A stretch of DNA of 64,000 bases from Streptococcus pseudopneumoniae (GTDB taxonomy: Bacteria > Bacillota > Bacilli > Lactobacillales > Streptococcaceae), in contig NZ_JVRR01000073.1 in NCBI RefSeq assembly GCF_001070715.1, forward strand, positions 1 to 64,000, given 5' to 3'. Position 1 is the stretch's first letter, and each line of letters opens with the position of its first letter. The notes beneath the pieces were generated by a model, which made no database searches, was not told the DNA's origin, and saw nothing but the letters and a program-made list of their open reading frames with translations. The translations under genes and the position numbers were made by a program. Below are positions 37,849 to 46,847 of this stretch, piece by piece.

Positions 37849-37885
37849 GTGAAGTATTTTAAAGAAAATAAAAAGGAGAAATAGA

Positions 37886-38890
37886 ATGAAAAATAAACGT
37901 TTAATTGGAATTATTGCTGCATTAGCAGTCTTAGTAGCAGGAAGCTTGATTTATTCTTCAATGAATAAATCAGAAGCTCAGAATAATAAGGATGAGAAGA
38001 AAATAACCAAGATTGGTGTGCTTCAATTTGTGAGCCATCCATCTCTTGATTTGATTTATAAAGGGATTCAAGCTGGACTTGCAGAAGAAGGTTATAAAGA
38101 TGACCAGTTGAAGATCGACTTTATGAACTCAGAAGGTGACCAAAGTAAGGTTGCGACAATGAGTAAACAATTGGTTGCAAATGGTAATGACCTTGTGGTT
38201 GGTATCGCAACACCAGCAGCCCAAGGGTTGGCCAGCGCTACAAAAGACTTACCGGTTATCATGGCCGCTATTACAGACCCAATTGGTGCTAACTTGGTTA
38301 AAGATTTGAAAAAACCCGGTGGTAACGTTACAGGGGTATCTGACCATAATCCGGCTCAACAACAAGTTGAACTCATCAAAGCTTTGACACCGAATGTGAA
38401 AACAATCGGAGCTCTTTACTCAAGTAGTGAAGACAATTCAAAAACACAGGTCGAAGAATTTAAGGCTTATGCTGAAAAAGCAGGTTTGACAGTAGAAACA
38501 TTTGCAGTTCCTTCAACAAATGAAATTGCCTCAACTGTCACTGTTATGACTAGCAAGGTAGATGCTATTTGGGTTCCAATTGATAACACCATTGCATCAG
38601 GATTTCCAACGGTTGTCTCTAGCAATCAAAGTTCTAAGAAACCAATTTATCCAAGTGCGGCAGCTATGGTAGAAGTAGGTGGTTTGGCATCAGTTGTAGT
38701 TGACCAACATGACCTTGGTGTGGCAACTGGAAAAATGATTGCGCAAGTCTTGAAAGGTGCAAAACCAGCTGATACCCCAGTCAATGTCTTTTCAACTGGT
38801 AAGTCAGTCATCAATAAAAAAATAGCACAGGAACTAGGTATTACTATTCCTGAGTCTGTTCTCAAAGAAGCAGGACAAGTCATCGAATAA
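37886..38890 (+). CDS. trpX: ABC transporter substrate-binding protein, tryptophan (TrpX)
   Basis: Extracytoplasmic binding protein of the PF04392 family. With a Trp-specific T-box upstream, the ligand is most likely tryptophan or a precursor. The 334-residue protein has an N-terminal hydrophobic segment (about residues 5-25) and two lobes (IGVLQFVSHPSLDLIYKGI near 42, VVGIATPAAQGLAS near 107). There is no lipobox Cys after the hydrophobic segment, so it is probably held by an uncleaved anchor or released after cleavage. Confidence 0.85.
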   Translation: MKNKRLIGIIAALAVLVAGSLIYSSMNKSEAQNNKDEKKITKIGVLQFVSHPSLDLIYKGIQAGLAEEGYKDDQLKIDFMNSEGDQSKVATMSKQLVANGNDLVVGIATPAAQGLASATKDLPVIMAAITDPIGANLVKDLKKPGGNVTGVSDHNPAQQQVELIKALTPNVKTIGALYSSSEDNSKTQVEEFKAYAEKAGLTVETFAVPSTNEIASTVTVMTSKVDAIWVPIDNTIASGFPTVVSSNQSSKKPIYPSAAAMVEVGGLASVVVDQHDLGVATGKMIAQVLKGAKPADTPVNVFSTGKSVINKKIAQELGITIPESVLKEAGQVIE

Positions 38891-38898
38891 ATAAGGTA

Positions 38899-38925
38899 GG
38901 GAGGAGGAAACTCTTCCCATTTTTT
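38899..38925 (+). terminator. Intra-operon terminator between trpX and trpY
   Basis: GGGAGGAG (38899-38906), GAAA loop, CTCTTCCC (38911-38918), ATTTTTT. It would lower permease and ATPase levels relative to the binding protein, as is common in ABC operons. Confidence 0.8.
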
Positions 38926-38958
38926 AAAAAGATGAATATAGAAAGGATTAAATAAAAT

Positions 38959-39825
38959 ATGATTGTTTCCATTATTTCTCAAGGATTTGTCTGGGCTATT
39001 CTAGGTCTGGGAATCTTTATGACATTTAGGATTTTAAACTTTCCAGATATGACGACAGAAGGTTCCTTCCCTCTTGGCGGAGCTGTTGCTGTCACTCTGA
39101 TAACCAAAGGCGTGAACCCTTTTTTAGCGACACTTGTTGCTGTAGGAGCAGGTTGTTTGGCTGGAATGGTAGCAGGACTTCTTTATACAAAAGGGAAGAT
39201 TCCAACCTTGCTCTCAGGGATTTTGGTGATGACTTCTTGTCACTCAATCATGCTCTTGATTATGGGACGTGCAAATTTAGGCTTACTTGGAACCAAGCAA
39301 ATTCAGGATGCCTTGCCTTTTGATTCAGACTTGAATCAACTTTTGACAGGTCTTATCTTTGTGAGTCTTGTCATTGCTCTCATGCTCTTTTTCTTGGACA
39401 CCAAACTCGGACAAGCCTATATTGCTACAGGTGACAATCCTGATATGGCTAGAAGTTTCGGGATTCATACTGGACGCATGGAGCTTATGGGCTTGGTTTT
39501 ATCAAATGGTGTGATTGCCCTTGCAGGTGCTCTTATTGCTCAGCAAGAAGGGTATGCTGATGTATCTCGAGGAATCGGGGTTATCGTTGTGGGGCTTGCA
39601 AGTTTGATTATTGGAGAAGTTATCTTCAAGAGTTTGAGCTTGGCAGAACGTCTGGTTACCATCGTTGTAGGTTCTATCGCTTATCAATTCTTAGTGTGGG
39701 CAGTTATTGCGCTTGGTTTTAATACAAGTTACCTTCGTTTGTACAGCGCCGTGATTTTAGCAGTCTGCCTCATGATTCCAACATTTAAGCAAACCATCTT
39801 GAAAGGAGCCAAATTAAGCAAATGA
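38959..39825 (+). CDS. trpY: ABC transporter permease TrpY
   Basis: A 288-residue membrane permease with about eight to nine hydrophobic spans, of the branched-chain/ribose-like permease type that pairs with PF04392 binding proteins. Recognisable are FPDMTTEGSFPLGGAVAVTL near residue 30 and LGQAYIATGDNPDMARSFGI near 150. It overlaps trpZ by 4 bases. Specificity is inferred from the T-box. Confidence 0.86.
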   Translation: MIVSIISQGFVWAILGLGIFMTFRILNFPDMTTEGSFPLGGAVAVTLITKGVNPFLATLVAVGAGCLAGMVAGLLYTKGKIPTLLSGILVMTSCHSIMLLIMGRANLGLLGTKQIQDALPFDSDLNQLLTGLIFVSLVIALMLFFLDTKLGQAYIATGDNPDMARSFGIHTGRMELMGLVLSNGVIALAGALIAQQEGYADVSRGIGVIVVGLASLIIGEVIFKSLSLAERLVTIVVGSIAYQFLVWAVIALGFNTSYLRLYSAVILAVCLMIPTFKQTILKGAKLSK

Positions 39826-40580
39826 CAGCCATTGTAGAATTAAAAAATGCAACCAAAGTCGTTAAAAATGGCTTTGATGAAGAAAAGATTATTTTAAATG
39901 ATGTTTCCTTAGAAATTTTTGAACAGGATTTCATCACGATTTTAGGTGGAAATGGTGCTGGGAAATCAACCCTCTTTAACACCATTGCGGGAACTTTATC
40001 ACTAACCAGTGGAACTATCCGTATTTTAGGTGAGGATGTTACTAAGTTTTCACCCGAGAAGCGTGCTAAGTATCTGTCTCGAGTCTTCCAAGATCCTAAG
40101 ATGGGGACAGCTCCTCGTATGACGGTCGCTGAAAATCTCTTGATCGCCAAATTTCGTGGTGAAAAGCGTGGATTGTTACCAAGGCGTCTGGCTAGCTATA
40201 AGGATGAGTTTCAGGCAACTATTGAAAAAGTGGGAAACGGTCTTGAGAAACACTTGAATACACCGATTGAGTTCTTATCAGGTGGGCAAAGACAGGCTTT
40301 GAGTCTCTTGATGGCAACCTTGAAGCGTCCTGAATTACTCTTGTTAGACGAGCATACTGCAGCCCTTGATCCAAAGACCAGTGTGGCCTTGATGGAATTG
40401 ACGGATGAATTTGTCAAGAAAGACCAGCTGACAGCGCTTATGATTACCCACCATATGGAAGATGCTCTCAAATATGGCAATCGTTTAATTGTCATGAAAG
40501 AAGGACGAATTATCCAAGATTTGAACCAAGAAGATAAATCAAAAATGAAAATCTCTGATTATTATCAACTCTTTGAATAA
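39822..40580 (+). CDS. trpZ: ABC transporter ATP-binding protein TrpZ
   Basis: A 252-residue ATPase that drives TrpXY. It has Walker A GGNGAGKST (residues 42-50), signature LSGGQRQAL near 150, and Walker B LLLLDEHTAALDP near 171. The ATG overlaps the trpY stop. It ends the operon that starts at the T-box. Confidence 0.88.
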   Translation: MTAIVELKNATKVVKNGFDEEKIILNDVSLEIFEQDFITILGGNGAGKSTLFNTIAGTLSLTSGTIRILGEDVTKFSPEKRAKYLSRVFQDPKMGTAPRMTVAENLLIAKFRGEKRGLLPRRLASYKDEFQATIEKVGNGLEKHLNTPIEFLSGGQRQALSLLMATLKRPELLLLDEHTAALDPKTSVALMELTDEFVKKDQLTALMITHHMEDALKYGNRLIVMKEGRIIQDLNQEDKSKMKISDYYQLFE

Positions 40581-40669
40581 AGTAGGGAAAATGAGTGAAA
40601 TGGTTTACTTTTTTTCTGAAATAAAGTATACTATATAAAGTAAACTATGATAACATGGAGGTATTGTGT

Positions 40670-42430
40670 ATGGTTGACAAACAAGTCATTGAAGAAATCA
40701 AAAACAATGCCAACATTGTGGAAGTCATAGGAGATGTGATTTCTTTACAAAAGGCAGGACGGAACTATCTAGGGCTCTGTCCTTTTCATGGTGAAAAAAC
40801 ACCTTCTTTCAACGTTGTGGAGGACAAGCAGTTTTACCACTGTTTTGGTTGTGGTCGCTCTGGTGATGTCTTTAAGTTCATCGAGGAGTACCAAGGGGTT
40901 CCTTTTATGGAAGCTGTCCAAATCTTAGGTCAGCGTGTTGGGATTGAGGTTGAAAAACCGCTTTATAGTGAACAAAAGCCAGCCTCACCCCACCAAGCTC
41001 TTTATGATATGCACGAAGATGCAGCCAAATTTTACCATGCTATTCTCATGACAACGACCATGGGGGAAGAGGCCAGAAATTACCTCTATCAGCGTGGTTT
41101 GACAGATGAAGTGCTCAAGCATTTTCGGATTGGTTTAGCACCTCCAGAACGAAACTATCTCTATCAACGTTTGTCTGGTCAGTATCGTGATGAGGATTTC
41201 CTAGATTCAGGACTGTTTTATCTCTCGGATGCCAATCAATTTGTAGACACCTTTCACAATCGGATTATGTTTCCCCTGACAAATGACCAGGGAAAGGTTA
41301 TTGCCTTCTCAGGTCGTATCTGGCAGAAAACGGATTCACAAACTTCTAAGTATAAAAATAGCCGATCGACTGCAATTTTTAATAAAAGTTACGAATTATA
41401 TCATATGGATAGGGCAAAAAAATCTTCTGGAAAAGCTAGTGAGATTTATCTGATGGAAGGGTTCATGGATGTCATTGCAGCTTATCGGGCTGGAATCGAA
41501 AACGCTGTCGCATCTATGGGAACAGCCTTGAGTCGAGAGCATGTTGAGCATCTGAAAAGGTTAACCAAGAAGTTGGTTCTTGTTTACGATGGCGATAAGG
41601 CTGGGCAAGCCGCGACATTGAAAGCATTGGATGAAATTGGTGATATGCCTGTGCAAATCGTCAGCATGCCTGATAGCTTGGATCCAGATGAGTATCTACA
41701 AAAAAATGGTCCAGAAGACTTGGCCTACCTATTGACGAAAACTCGTATTAGTCCGATTGAGTTTTACATTCACCAGTACAAACCTGAAAATAGTGAAAAT
41801 CTGCAGGCTCAGATTGAGTTTATTGAAAAAATAGCTCCTTTGATTGTTCAAGAAAAGTCCATCACTGCTCAAAACAGCTATATTCATATTTTAGCTGACA
41901 GTCTGGCGTCCTTTGATTATGCCCAGATTGAGCAGATTGTTAATGAGAGTCGTCAGGCGCAAAGGCAGAATCGCATGGAAGGGATTTCCAGACCGACGCA
42001 AATCACTATGCCTGTCACCAAGCAGTTATCAGCTATTATGAGGGCAGAAGCTCATCTACTTTATCGAATGATGGAATCCCCCCTTATTTTAAACGATTAT
42101 CGTTTGCGAGAAGACTTTTCATTTGATACACCTGAATTTCAAGTCTTATATGACTTGCTTGGCCAGTATGGAAATCTTCCTCCAGAAGTTTTAGCAGAAC
42201 AGACAGAGGAAGTTGAAAGAGCTTGGTACCAAGTGTTAGCTCAGGATTTGCCTGCTGAGATGTCACCGCAGGAACTTAGTGAAGTAGAAATGACTCGAAA
42301 CAAGGCTCTCTTGAATCAGGACAATATGAGAATCAAAAAGAAGGTGCAGGAAGCTAGCCATGTAGGAGATACCGACACAGCCCTAGAAGAATTGGAACGT
42401 TTAATTTCCCAAAAGAGAAGAATGGAGTAA
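40670..42430 (+). CDS. dnaG: DNA primase
   Basis: Makes RNA primers for chromosome replication. The 586-residue protein has the CHC2 zinc ribbon ([11 protein letters not shown] then [10 protein letters not shown], residues about 38-68), the TOPRIM core with [13 protein letters not shown] near 261 and [11 protein letters not shown] near 305, and a C-terminal helicase-binding region. ATG 40670 is set by GGAGGT. The upstream in-frame ATG overlaps that site. It is followed by rpoD after 2 bases, the classic macromolecular synthesis pairing. Confidence 0.97.
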   Translation: MVDKQVIEEIKNNANIVEVIGDVISLQKAGRNYLGLCPFHGEKTPSFNVVEDKQFYHCFGCGRSGDVFKFIEEYQGVPFMEAVQILGQRVGIEVEKPLYSEQKPASPHQALYDMHEDAAKFYHAILMTTTMGEEARNYLYQRGLTDEVLKHFRIGLAPPERNYLYQRLSGQYRDEDFLDSGLFYLSDANQFVDTFHNRIMFPLTNDQGKVIAFSGRIWQKTDSQTSKYKNSRSTAIFNKSYELYHMDRAKKSSGKASEIYLMEGFMDVIAAYRAGIENAVASMGTALSREHVEHLKRLTKKLVLVYDGDKAGQAATLKALDEIGDMPVQIVSMPDSLDPDEYLQKNGPEDLAYLLTKTRISPIEFYIHQYKPENSENLQAQIEFIEKIAPLIVQEKSITAQNSYIHILADSLASFDYAQIEQIVNESRQAQRQNRMEGISRPTQITMPVTKQLSAIMRAEAHLLYRMMESPLILNDYRLREDFSFDTPEFQVLYDLLGQYGNLPPEVLAEQTEEVERAWYQVLAQDLPAEMSPQELSEVEMTRNKALLNQDNMRIKKKVQEASHVGDTDTALEELERLISQKRRME

Positions 42431-42432
42431 TA

Positions 42433-43542
42433 ATGGTAACGAAACAAAAAGAAGTAACAACATTTGATGTACAAGTAGCAGAATTTATCCGTAATCATAA
42501 GCAAAAAGGGACAGCAACAGATGATGAAATCAATGCTAGTCTTGTCGTTCCTTTTACCTTGGACGCTGATGGGATTGAAGATCTCTTGCAACGGATTCAA
42601 GATGCAGGAATTTCTATCACAGATAACGAAGGAAATCCAAGTGCGCGTGTTCTTAGCACTGAAGAAGAGCCAGAACTCAGCGATGAGGACTTGATTGGTT
42701 CAACTTCGGCTAAGGTCAATGACCCTGTTCGTATGTACTTGAAAGAAATCGGGGTCGTTCCTCTCTTGACCAATGAAGAGGAAAAAGAATTGGCACTAGC
42801 TGTTGAAGCTGGTGATATTGAAGCCAAACAACGTCTTGCGGAAGCCAACCTTCGTTTGGTTGTTTCTATTGCCAAACGCTATGTCGGCCGTGGTATGCAG
42901 TTCCTTGACTTGATTCAAGAAGGGAACATGGGCTTGATGAAGGCGGTTGACAAGTTTGACTATTCTAAAGGGTTCAAGTTCTCAACTTACGCAACTTGGT
43001 GGATTCGTCAGGCAATCACTCGTGCTATTGCGGATCAAGCTCGTACCATCCGTATCCCAGTCCACATGGTTGAAACGATCAATAAATTGGTTCGTGAACA
43101 GCGGAATCTCCTTCAAGAATTGGGACAAGATCCAACACCTGAGCAAATCGCTGAACGTATGGATATGACTCCTGACAAGGTTCGTGAAATCTTGAAGATT
43201 GCCCAAGAACCAGTATCTCTTGAAACACCAATCGGTGAAGAGGATGATAGCCATCTTGGGGACTTTATCGAAGATGAAGTGATTGAAAATCCAGTGGACT
43301 ATACAACTCGTATCGTTTTGCGTGAGCAATTGGATGAGGTCTTGGATACTCTTACAGACCGTGAAGAAAATGTTCTGCGTCTACGTTTTGGGCTTGATGA
43401 TGGGAAAATGCGCACCCTTGAAGATGTGGGTAAAGTCTTTAACGTGACTCGCGAGCGTATCCGTCAGATTGAAGCTAAAGCTTTGAGAAAACTACGCCAA
43501 CCAAGTCGCAGCAAACCGCTTCGTGATTTTATTGAAGACTAA
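42433..43542 (+). CDS. rpoD: Primary sigma factor RpoD (SigA)
   Basis: Housekeeping sigma factor that directs RNA polymerase to the -35/-10 and extended -10 promoters seen in this window. The 369-residue protein has region 1.1 at the N-terminus, region 2 ([20 protein letters not shown], then [14 protein letters not shown]), region 3, and region 4 ([20 protein letters not shown]). At family length for streptococci. It starts 2 bases after dnaG. Confidence 0.98.
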   Translation: MVTKQKEVTTFDVQVAEFIRNHKQKGTATDDEINASLVVPFTLDADGIEDLLQRIQDAGISITDNEGNPSARVLSTEEEPELSDEDLIGSTSAKVNDPVRMYLKEIGVVPLLTNEEEKELALAVEAGDIEAKQRLAEANLRLVVSIAKRYVGRGMQFLDLIQEGNMGLMKAVDKFDYSKGFKFSTYATWWIRQAITRAIADQARTIRIPVHMVETINKLVREQRNLLQELGQDPTPEQIAERMDMTPDKVREILKIAQEPVSLETPIGEEDDSHLGDFIEDEVIENPVDYTTRIVLREQLDEVLDTLTDREENVLRLRFGLDDGKMRTLEDVGKVFNVTRERIRQIEAKALRKLRQPSRSKPLRDFIED

Positions 43543-43556
43543 GAGTGAGGATAAAT

Positions 43557-43886
43557 ATGGCTTATACAGAAGAGCAAATTGAAAACATCAAAACACGGAT
43601 TTTAACAGCCTTGGAAGAAGTTATTGACCCTGAGTTGGGAATCGATATTGTCAATCTTGGTTTGATTTATGAGATTCGTTTTGACGGCGACACAGGGCAA
43701 ACAGAGATTGATATGACGTTGACAACTATGGGTTGTCCCCTAGCAGACCTTTTGACGGACCAGATTTATGATGCCATGACCGAGGTTCCAGAAGTAACGG
43801 ATACTGAGGTCAAATTGGTTTGGTATCCAGCCTGGACCGTTGAAAAAATGAGTCGCTATGCACGCATTGCCCTAGGCATTAAGTAA
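43557..43886 (+). CDS. DUF59 (MIP18/SufT-like) Fe-S assembly protein
   Basis: A 109-residue protein of the DUF59 family, members of which help insert or assemble Fe-S clusters. The conserved core is VIDPELGIDIVNLGLIYEI (about residues 21-39) and MTLTTMGCPLADLL, with the reactive Cys near residue 62. ATG 43557 follows GTGAGG. An in-frame GTG at 43545 is part of the ribosome-binding site. It follows rpoD by 14 bases. Its client protein is not known. Confidence 0.85.
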   Translation: MAYTEEQIENIKTRILTALEEVIDPELGIDIVNLGLIYEIRFDGDTGQTEIDMTLTTMGCPLADLLTDQIYDAMTEVPEVTDTEVKLVWYPAWTVEKMSRYARIALGIK

Positions 43887-43920
43887 ACATATAAAACATG
43901 TGAGAGATTATTGGAAAAGC

Positions 43921-43946
43921 GAGGAAATTTCCTCTTCTTTTCCTTT
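43921..43946 (+). terminator. Terminator after the DUF59 gene
   Basis: The palindrome GAGGAAATTTCCTC (43921-43934) is followed by TTCTTTTCCTTT. Confidence 0.7.
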
Positions 43947-43984
43947 ACTCTCTCCTTTCTTTTGCTGATTTTATTCAAAGAAAA

Positions 43985-43993
43985 TGATATAAT
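43985..43993 (+). promoter_or_regulatory. Extended -10 touching the glycosyltransferase start
   Basis: TGATATAAT ends 7 bases before the ATG at 44001, so the expected transcription start falls on or next to the start codon. Confidence 0.75.
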
Positions 43994-44000
43994 AGTAGCT

Positions 44001-45044
44001 ATGGAAAAAAAGAAATTACGCATCAATATGTTGAGTTCAAGTGAGAAAGTAGCAGGACAAGGAGTTTCAGGTGCCTACCGTGAATTAGTTCGTCTTCTTC
44101 ATCGTGATGCCAAGGACCAATTGATTGTTACAGAAAATCTTCCAGTAGAGGCAGATGTGACTCACTTTCATACCATTGATTTCCCCTATTATTTATCAAC
44201 ATTCCAAAAGAAACGCTCGGGAAGGAAAATTGGCTATGTGCATTTCTTACCTGATACTCTTGAGGGGAGTTTGAAAATTCCATTTTTCTTAAAGGGAATT
44301 GTGAAACGCTATGTATTTTCTTTTTACAACCGGATGGAGCACTTGGTTGTGGTCAATCCTATGTTTATCGAGGATTTGGTGGCAGCTGGTATTCCACGTG
44401 AAAAAGTGACTTATATTCCTAACTTTGTAAACAAGGAAAAATGGCATCCCCTTCCACAAGAAGAGGTAGCGAGACTGCGTACAGAGCTAGGTCTTAGTGA
44501 TAATCAGTTTATCGTAGTAGGTGCTGGTCAAGTTCAGAAACGCAAAGGGATTGACGATTTTATCCGTCTGGCTGAGGAATTGCCTCATATTACCTTTATC
44601 TGGGCTGGTGGTTTCTCTTTTGGTGGCATGACAGATGGTTATGAGCGCTACAAGAAAATTATGGAGAATCCCCCTAAAAATTTGATTTTTCCAGGTATTG
44701 TATCGCCAGAGCGGATGCGCGAATTGTATGCCCTAGCGAATCTTTTCTTGTTGCCTAGTTACAATGAGCTCTTTCCGATGACGATTTTAGAGGCTGCCAG
44801 TTGTGAAGCTCCTATAATGTTGCGTGATTTAGATCTTTATAAGGTAATTTTGGAGGGAAATTATCGGGCGACAGTAGATAGAGAAGAGATGAAAGAGGCT
44901 ATTCTGGAATATCAAGCAAATCCTGCTACCTTAAAAGATTTGAAAGAAAAGGCTAAGAATATTTCTAGAGAGTATTCTGAAGAGCATCTGTTGCAAATCT
45001 GGTTGGACTTTTATGAGAAACAAGCCGCTTTAGGGAGAAAGTAA
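44001..45044 (+). CDS. Glycosyltransferase, probable monoglucosyl-diacylglycerol synthase
   Basis: A 347-residue GT4-type glycosyltransferase that, by its place before cpoA, should add glucose to diacylglycerol to make the first membrane glycolipid. It has NMLSSSEKVAGQGVSGAYREL at the N-terminus, VVGAGQVQKRKGIDDFI in the middle, and the ExxxxxE nucleotide-sugar motif in NELFPMTILEA. The ATG at 44001 has no Shine-Dalgarno and lies where the extended -10 promoter should start transcription, so the mRNA is probably leaderless. A longer TTG-started form from 43911 would run through the terminator and is less likely. Confidence 0.82.
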   Translation: MEKKKLRINMLSSSEKVAGQGVSGAYRELVRLLHRDAKDQLIVTENLPVEADVTHFHTIDFPYYLSTFQKKRSGRKIGYVHFLPDTLEGSLKIPFFLKGIVKRYVFSFYNRMEHLVVVNPMFIEDLVAAGIPREKVTYIPNFVNKEKWHPLPQEEVARLRTELGLSDNQFIVVGAGQVQKRKGIDDFIRLAEELPHITFIWAGGFSFGGMTDGYERYKKIMENPPKNLIFPGIVSPERMRELYALANLFLLPSYNELFPMTILEAASCEAPIMLRDLDLYKVILEGNYRATVDREEMKEAILEYQANPATLKDLKEKAKNISREYSEEHLLQIWLDFYEKQAALGRK

Positions 45045-45059
45045 AAAGTGAGGTAATCT

Positions 45060-46385
45060 ATGCGAATTGGTTTATTTACAGATACCTATTTTCCTCAGGT
45101 TTCTGGTGTTGCGACCAGTATTCGAACCTTGAAAACAGAACTTGAAAAGCAGGGGCATGCTGTTTTTATCTTTACGACGACAGATAAGGATGTCAATCGC
45201 TACGAAGATTGGCAAATTATCCGTATTCCAAGTGTTCCCTTTTTTGCTTTTAAGGATCGCCGCTTTGCCTATCGAGGATTCAGTAAGGCACTTGAAATTG
45301 CTAAACAATATCAGCTAGATATTATCCACACTCAGACAGAATTTTCTCTTGGCTTGTTGGGGATTTGGATTGCGCGTGAATTGAAAATTCCAGTCATCCA
45401 TACCTATCACACCCAGTACGAAGACTATGTGCATTATATTGCCAAGGGGATGTTGATTCGTCCTAGTATGGTCAAGTATCTGGTCAGAGGTTTCCTGCAC
45501 GATGTGGATGGGGTTATTTGCCCGAGTGAGATTGTCCGTGATTTGCTATCTGACTATAAGGTCAAGGTTGAAAAACGCGTCATTCCAACTGGGATTGAAT
45601 TAGCCAAGTTTGAGCGTCCGGAAATCAAGCAGGAAAATTTGAAAGAACTGCGTAGTAAATTAGGGATTCAAGATGATGAAAAGATGTTGCTTAGTCTTTC
45701 CAGAATTTCCTATGAAAAAAATATTCAAGCAGTACTTGCAGCCTTTACGGATGTTCTGAAAGAAGAAGACAAGGTTAAACTGGTAGTTGCCGGGGATGGC
45801 CCTTATCTGAATGATCTCAAAGAGCAAGCCCAGAAACTAGAGATTCAAGACTCTGTTGTCTTTACAGGGATGATTGCTCCTAGTGAGACCGCTCTTTACT
45901 ATAAGGCGGCAGATTTCTTCATCTCGGCATCGACAAGTGAAACGCAAGGTTTAACATACTTGGAAAGCTTAGCCAGTGGAACACCTGTCATTGCTCACGG
46001 AAATCCGTATCTGGACAATCTTATCAGTGATAAAATGTTTGGAACCTTGTACTATGGAGAACATGACTTGGCTGGAGCTATTCTGGAGGCCCTGATTGCA
46101 ACACCAAACATGAATGAGCATACCTTATCAGAGAAGTTGTATGAGATTTCAGCTGAGAATTTTGGAAAACGGGTGCATGAGTTTTATCTTGATGCTATTA
46201 TTTCAAATAATTTCCAGAAAGATTTAGCCAAAGATGATACGGTCAGCCAGCGTCTCTTTAAGACAGTTTTGTATTTACCGCAACAGGTGGTTTCTGTGCC
46301 CGTAAAAGGCTCTAGACGCATGCTGAAGGCTTCAAAAACACAGTTGATCAGCATAAGAGATTATTGGAAAGACCATGAAGAATAG
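45060..46385 (+). CDS. cpoA: Glycosyltransferase CpoA, glycolipid synthase
   Basis: A 441-residue GT4 glycosyltransferase. In pneumococcus CpoA makes the second glycolipid, galactosyl-glucosyl-diacylglycerol, and mutations affect beta-lactam susceptibility and teichoic acids. It begins MRIGLFTDTYFPQVSGVATS. It also has the RIPSVPFFAF loop, SRISYEKNIQAVL, and the C-terminal STSETQGLTYLESLASGTPV motif. It follows the first glycosyltransferase by 15 bases. The basic C-terminal tail may hold it at the membrane. Confidence 0.92.
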   Translation: MRIGLFTDTYFPQVSGVATSIRTLKTELEKQGHAVFIFTTTDKDVNRYEDWQIIRIPSVPFFAFKDRRFAYRGFSKALEIAKQYQLDIIHTQTEFSLGLLGIWIARELKIPVIHTYHTQYEDYVHYIAKGMLIRPSMVKYLVRGFLHDVDGVICPSEIVRDLLSDYKVKVEKRVIPTGIELAKFERPEIKQENLKELRSKLGIQDDEKMLLSLSRISYEKNIQAVLAAFTDVLKEEDKVKLVVAGDGPYLNDLKEQAQKLEIQDSVVFTGMIAPSETALYYKAADFFISASTSETQGLTYLESLASGTPVIAHGNPYLDNLISDKMFGTLYYGEHDLAGAILEALIATPNMNEHTLSEKLYEISAENFGKRVHEFYLDAIISNNFQKDLAKDDTVSQRLFKTVLYLPQQVVSVPVKGSRRMLKASKTQLISIRDYWKDHEE

Positions 46386-46399
46386 AAAGAGGAATAGCT

Positions 46400-46591
46400 A
46401 TGAAAAAACAATTAATGAGAAGCGGTCGTGATAAAAAGATTGCGGGAGTTTGTGCTGGGGTAGCCCATTATTTTGATATGGATCCTACTATTGTTCGCGT
46501 AATATGGGGTGTTCTTGCTTTTGGTTATGGAGCAGGAGTTGTAGCTTATATCATTTTATGGATTATTGCGCCTGTAGCAACTGACTATTGA
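46400..46591 (+). CDS. PspC domain small membrane protein
   Basis: A 63-residue protein that is nearly all PspC domain: basic N-terminus, GRDKKIAGVCAGVAHYFDMD, then one long membrane segment (about 38-58). In other bacteria PspC proteins sense membrane stress. Its position after the glycolipid synthases suggests an envelope role, which is only inferred. It has its own AGAGGAATAG ribosome-binding site, 14 bases after cpoA. Confidence 0.85.
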   Translation: MKKQLMRSGRDKKIAGVCAGVAHYFDMDPTIVRVIWGVLAFGYGAGVVAYIILWIIAPVATDY

Positions 46592-46649
46592 AAACTAGTT
46601 CAATTCATGCTAAGATAATAGAAAATAGAATGTAACGAAGGAGAGAAAA

Positions 46650-46784
46650 ATGGCATTTGGAGATAATGGAAATCGTAAAAAAACTATGTTTGAGAAAATA
46701 ACCTTATTTATCGTGATTATCATGCTAGTAGCAAGTTTATTGGGAATTTTTGCAACTGCAATTGGTGCCCTCAGTAATCTATAA
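46650..46784 (+). CDS. Small membrane protein, DUF4044-like
   Basis: A 44-residue ORF with a good AAGGAGAG site before ATG. The sequence has a basic head (MAFGDNGNRKKTMFEKITLF) and one membrane helix (about residues 17-42). It resembles the DUF4044 family found in streptococci and lactococci, as I recall it. No function is known. It is kept because of the ribosome-binding site, the family resemblance and the terminator right after it. Confidence 0.75.
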   Translation: MAFGDNGNRKKTMFEKITLFIVIIMLVASLLGIFATAIGALSNL

Positions 46785-46808
46785 AATAGATTCAAGAAAA
46801 TTTAGTGA

Positions 46809-46832
46809 CTGGGATTTCCCAGCCCTTTTTTA
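46809..46832 (+). terminator. Terminator before obgE
   Basis: CTGGG-ATTT-CCCAG hairpin followed by CCCTTTTTT, directly before the obgE ribosome-binding site. Confidence 0.75.
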
Positions 46833-46847
46833 AAGTGAGAAGAAAAA

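Noticed and set aside
41385-41400. TACGAATT inside dnaG as a cin-box
   Set aside because: It differs from TACGAATA in the last base, lies in coding sequence, and has no T-tract or start codon behind it.
43911-44000. N-terminal hydrophobic extension of the glycosyltransferase from a TTG
   Set aside because: The stretch is the DUF59-gene terminator and the extended -10 promoter. The coding look (FFSFTLSFLLLILF) comes from T-rich DNA.
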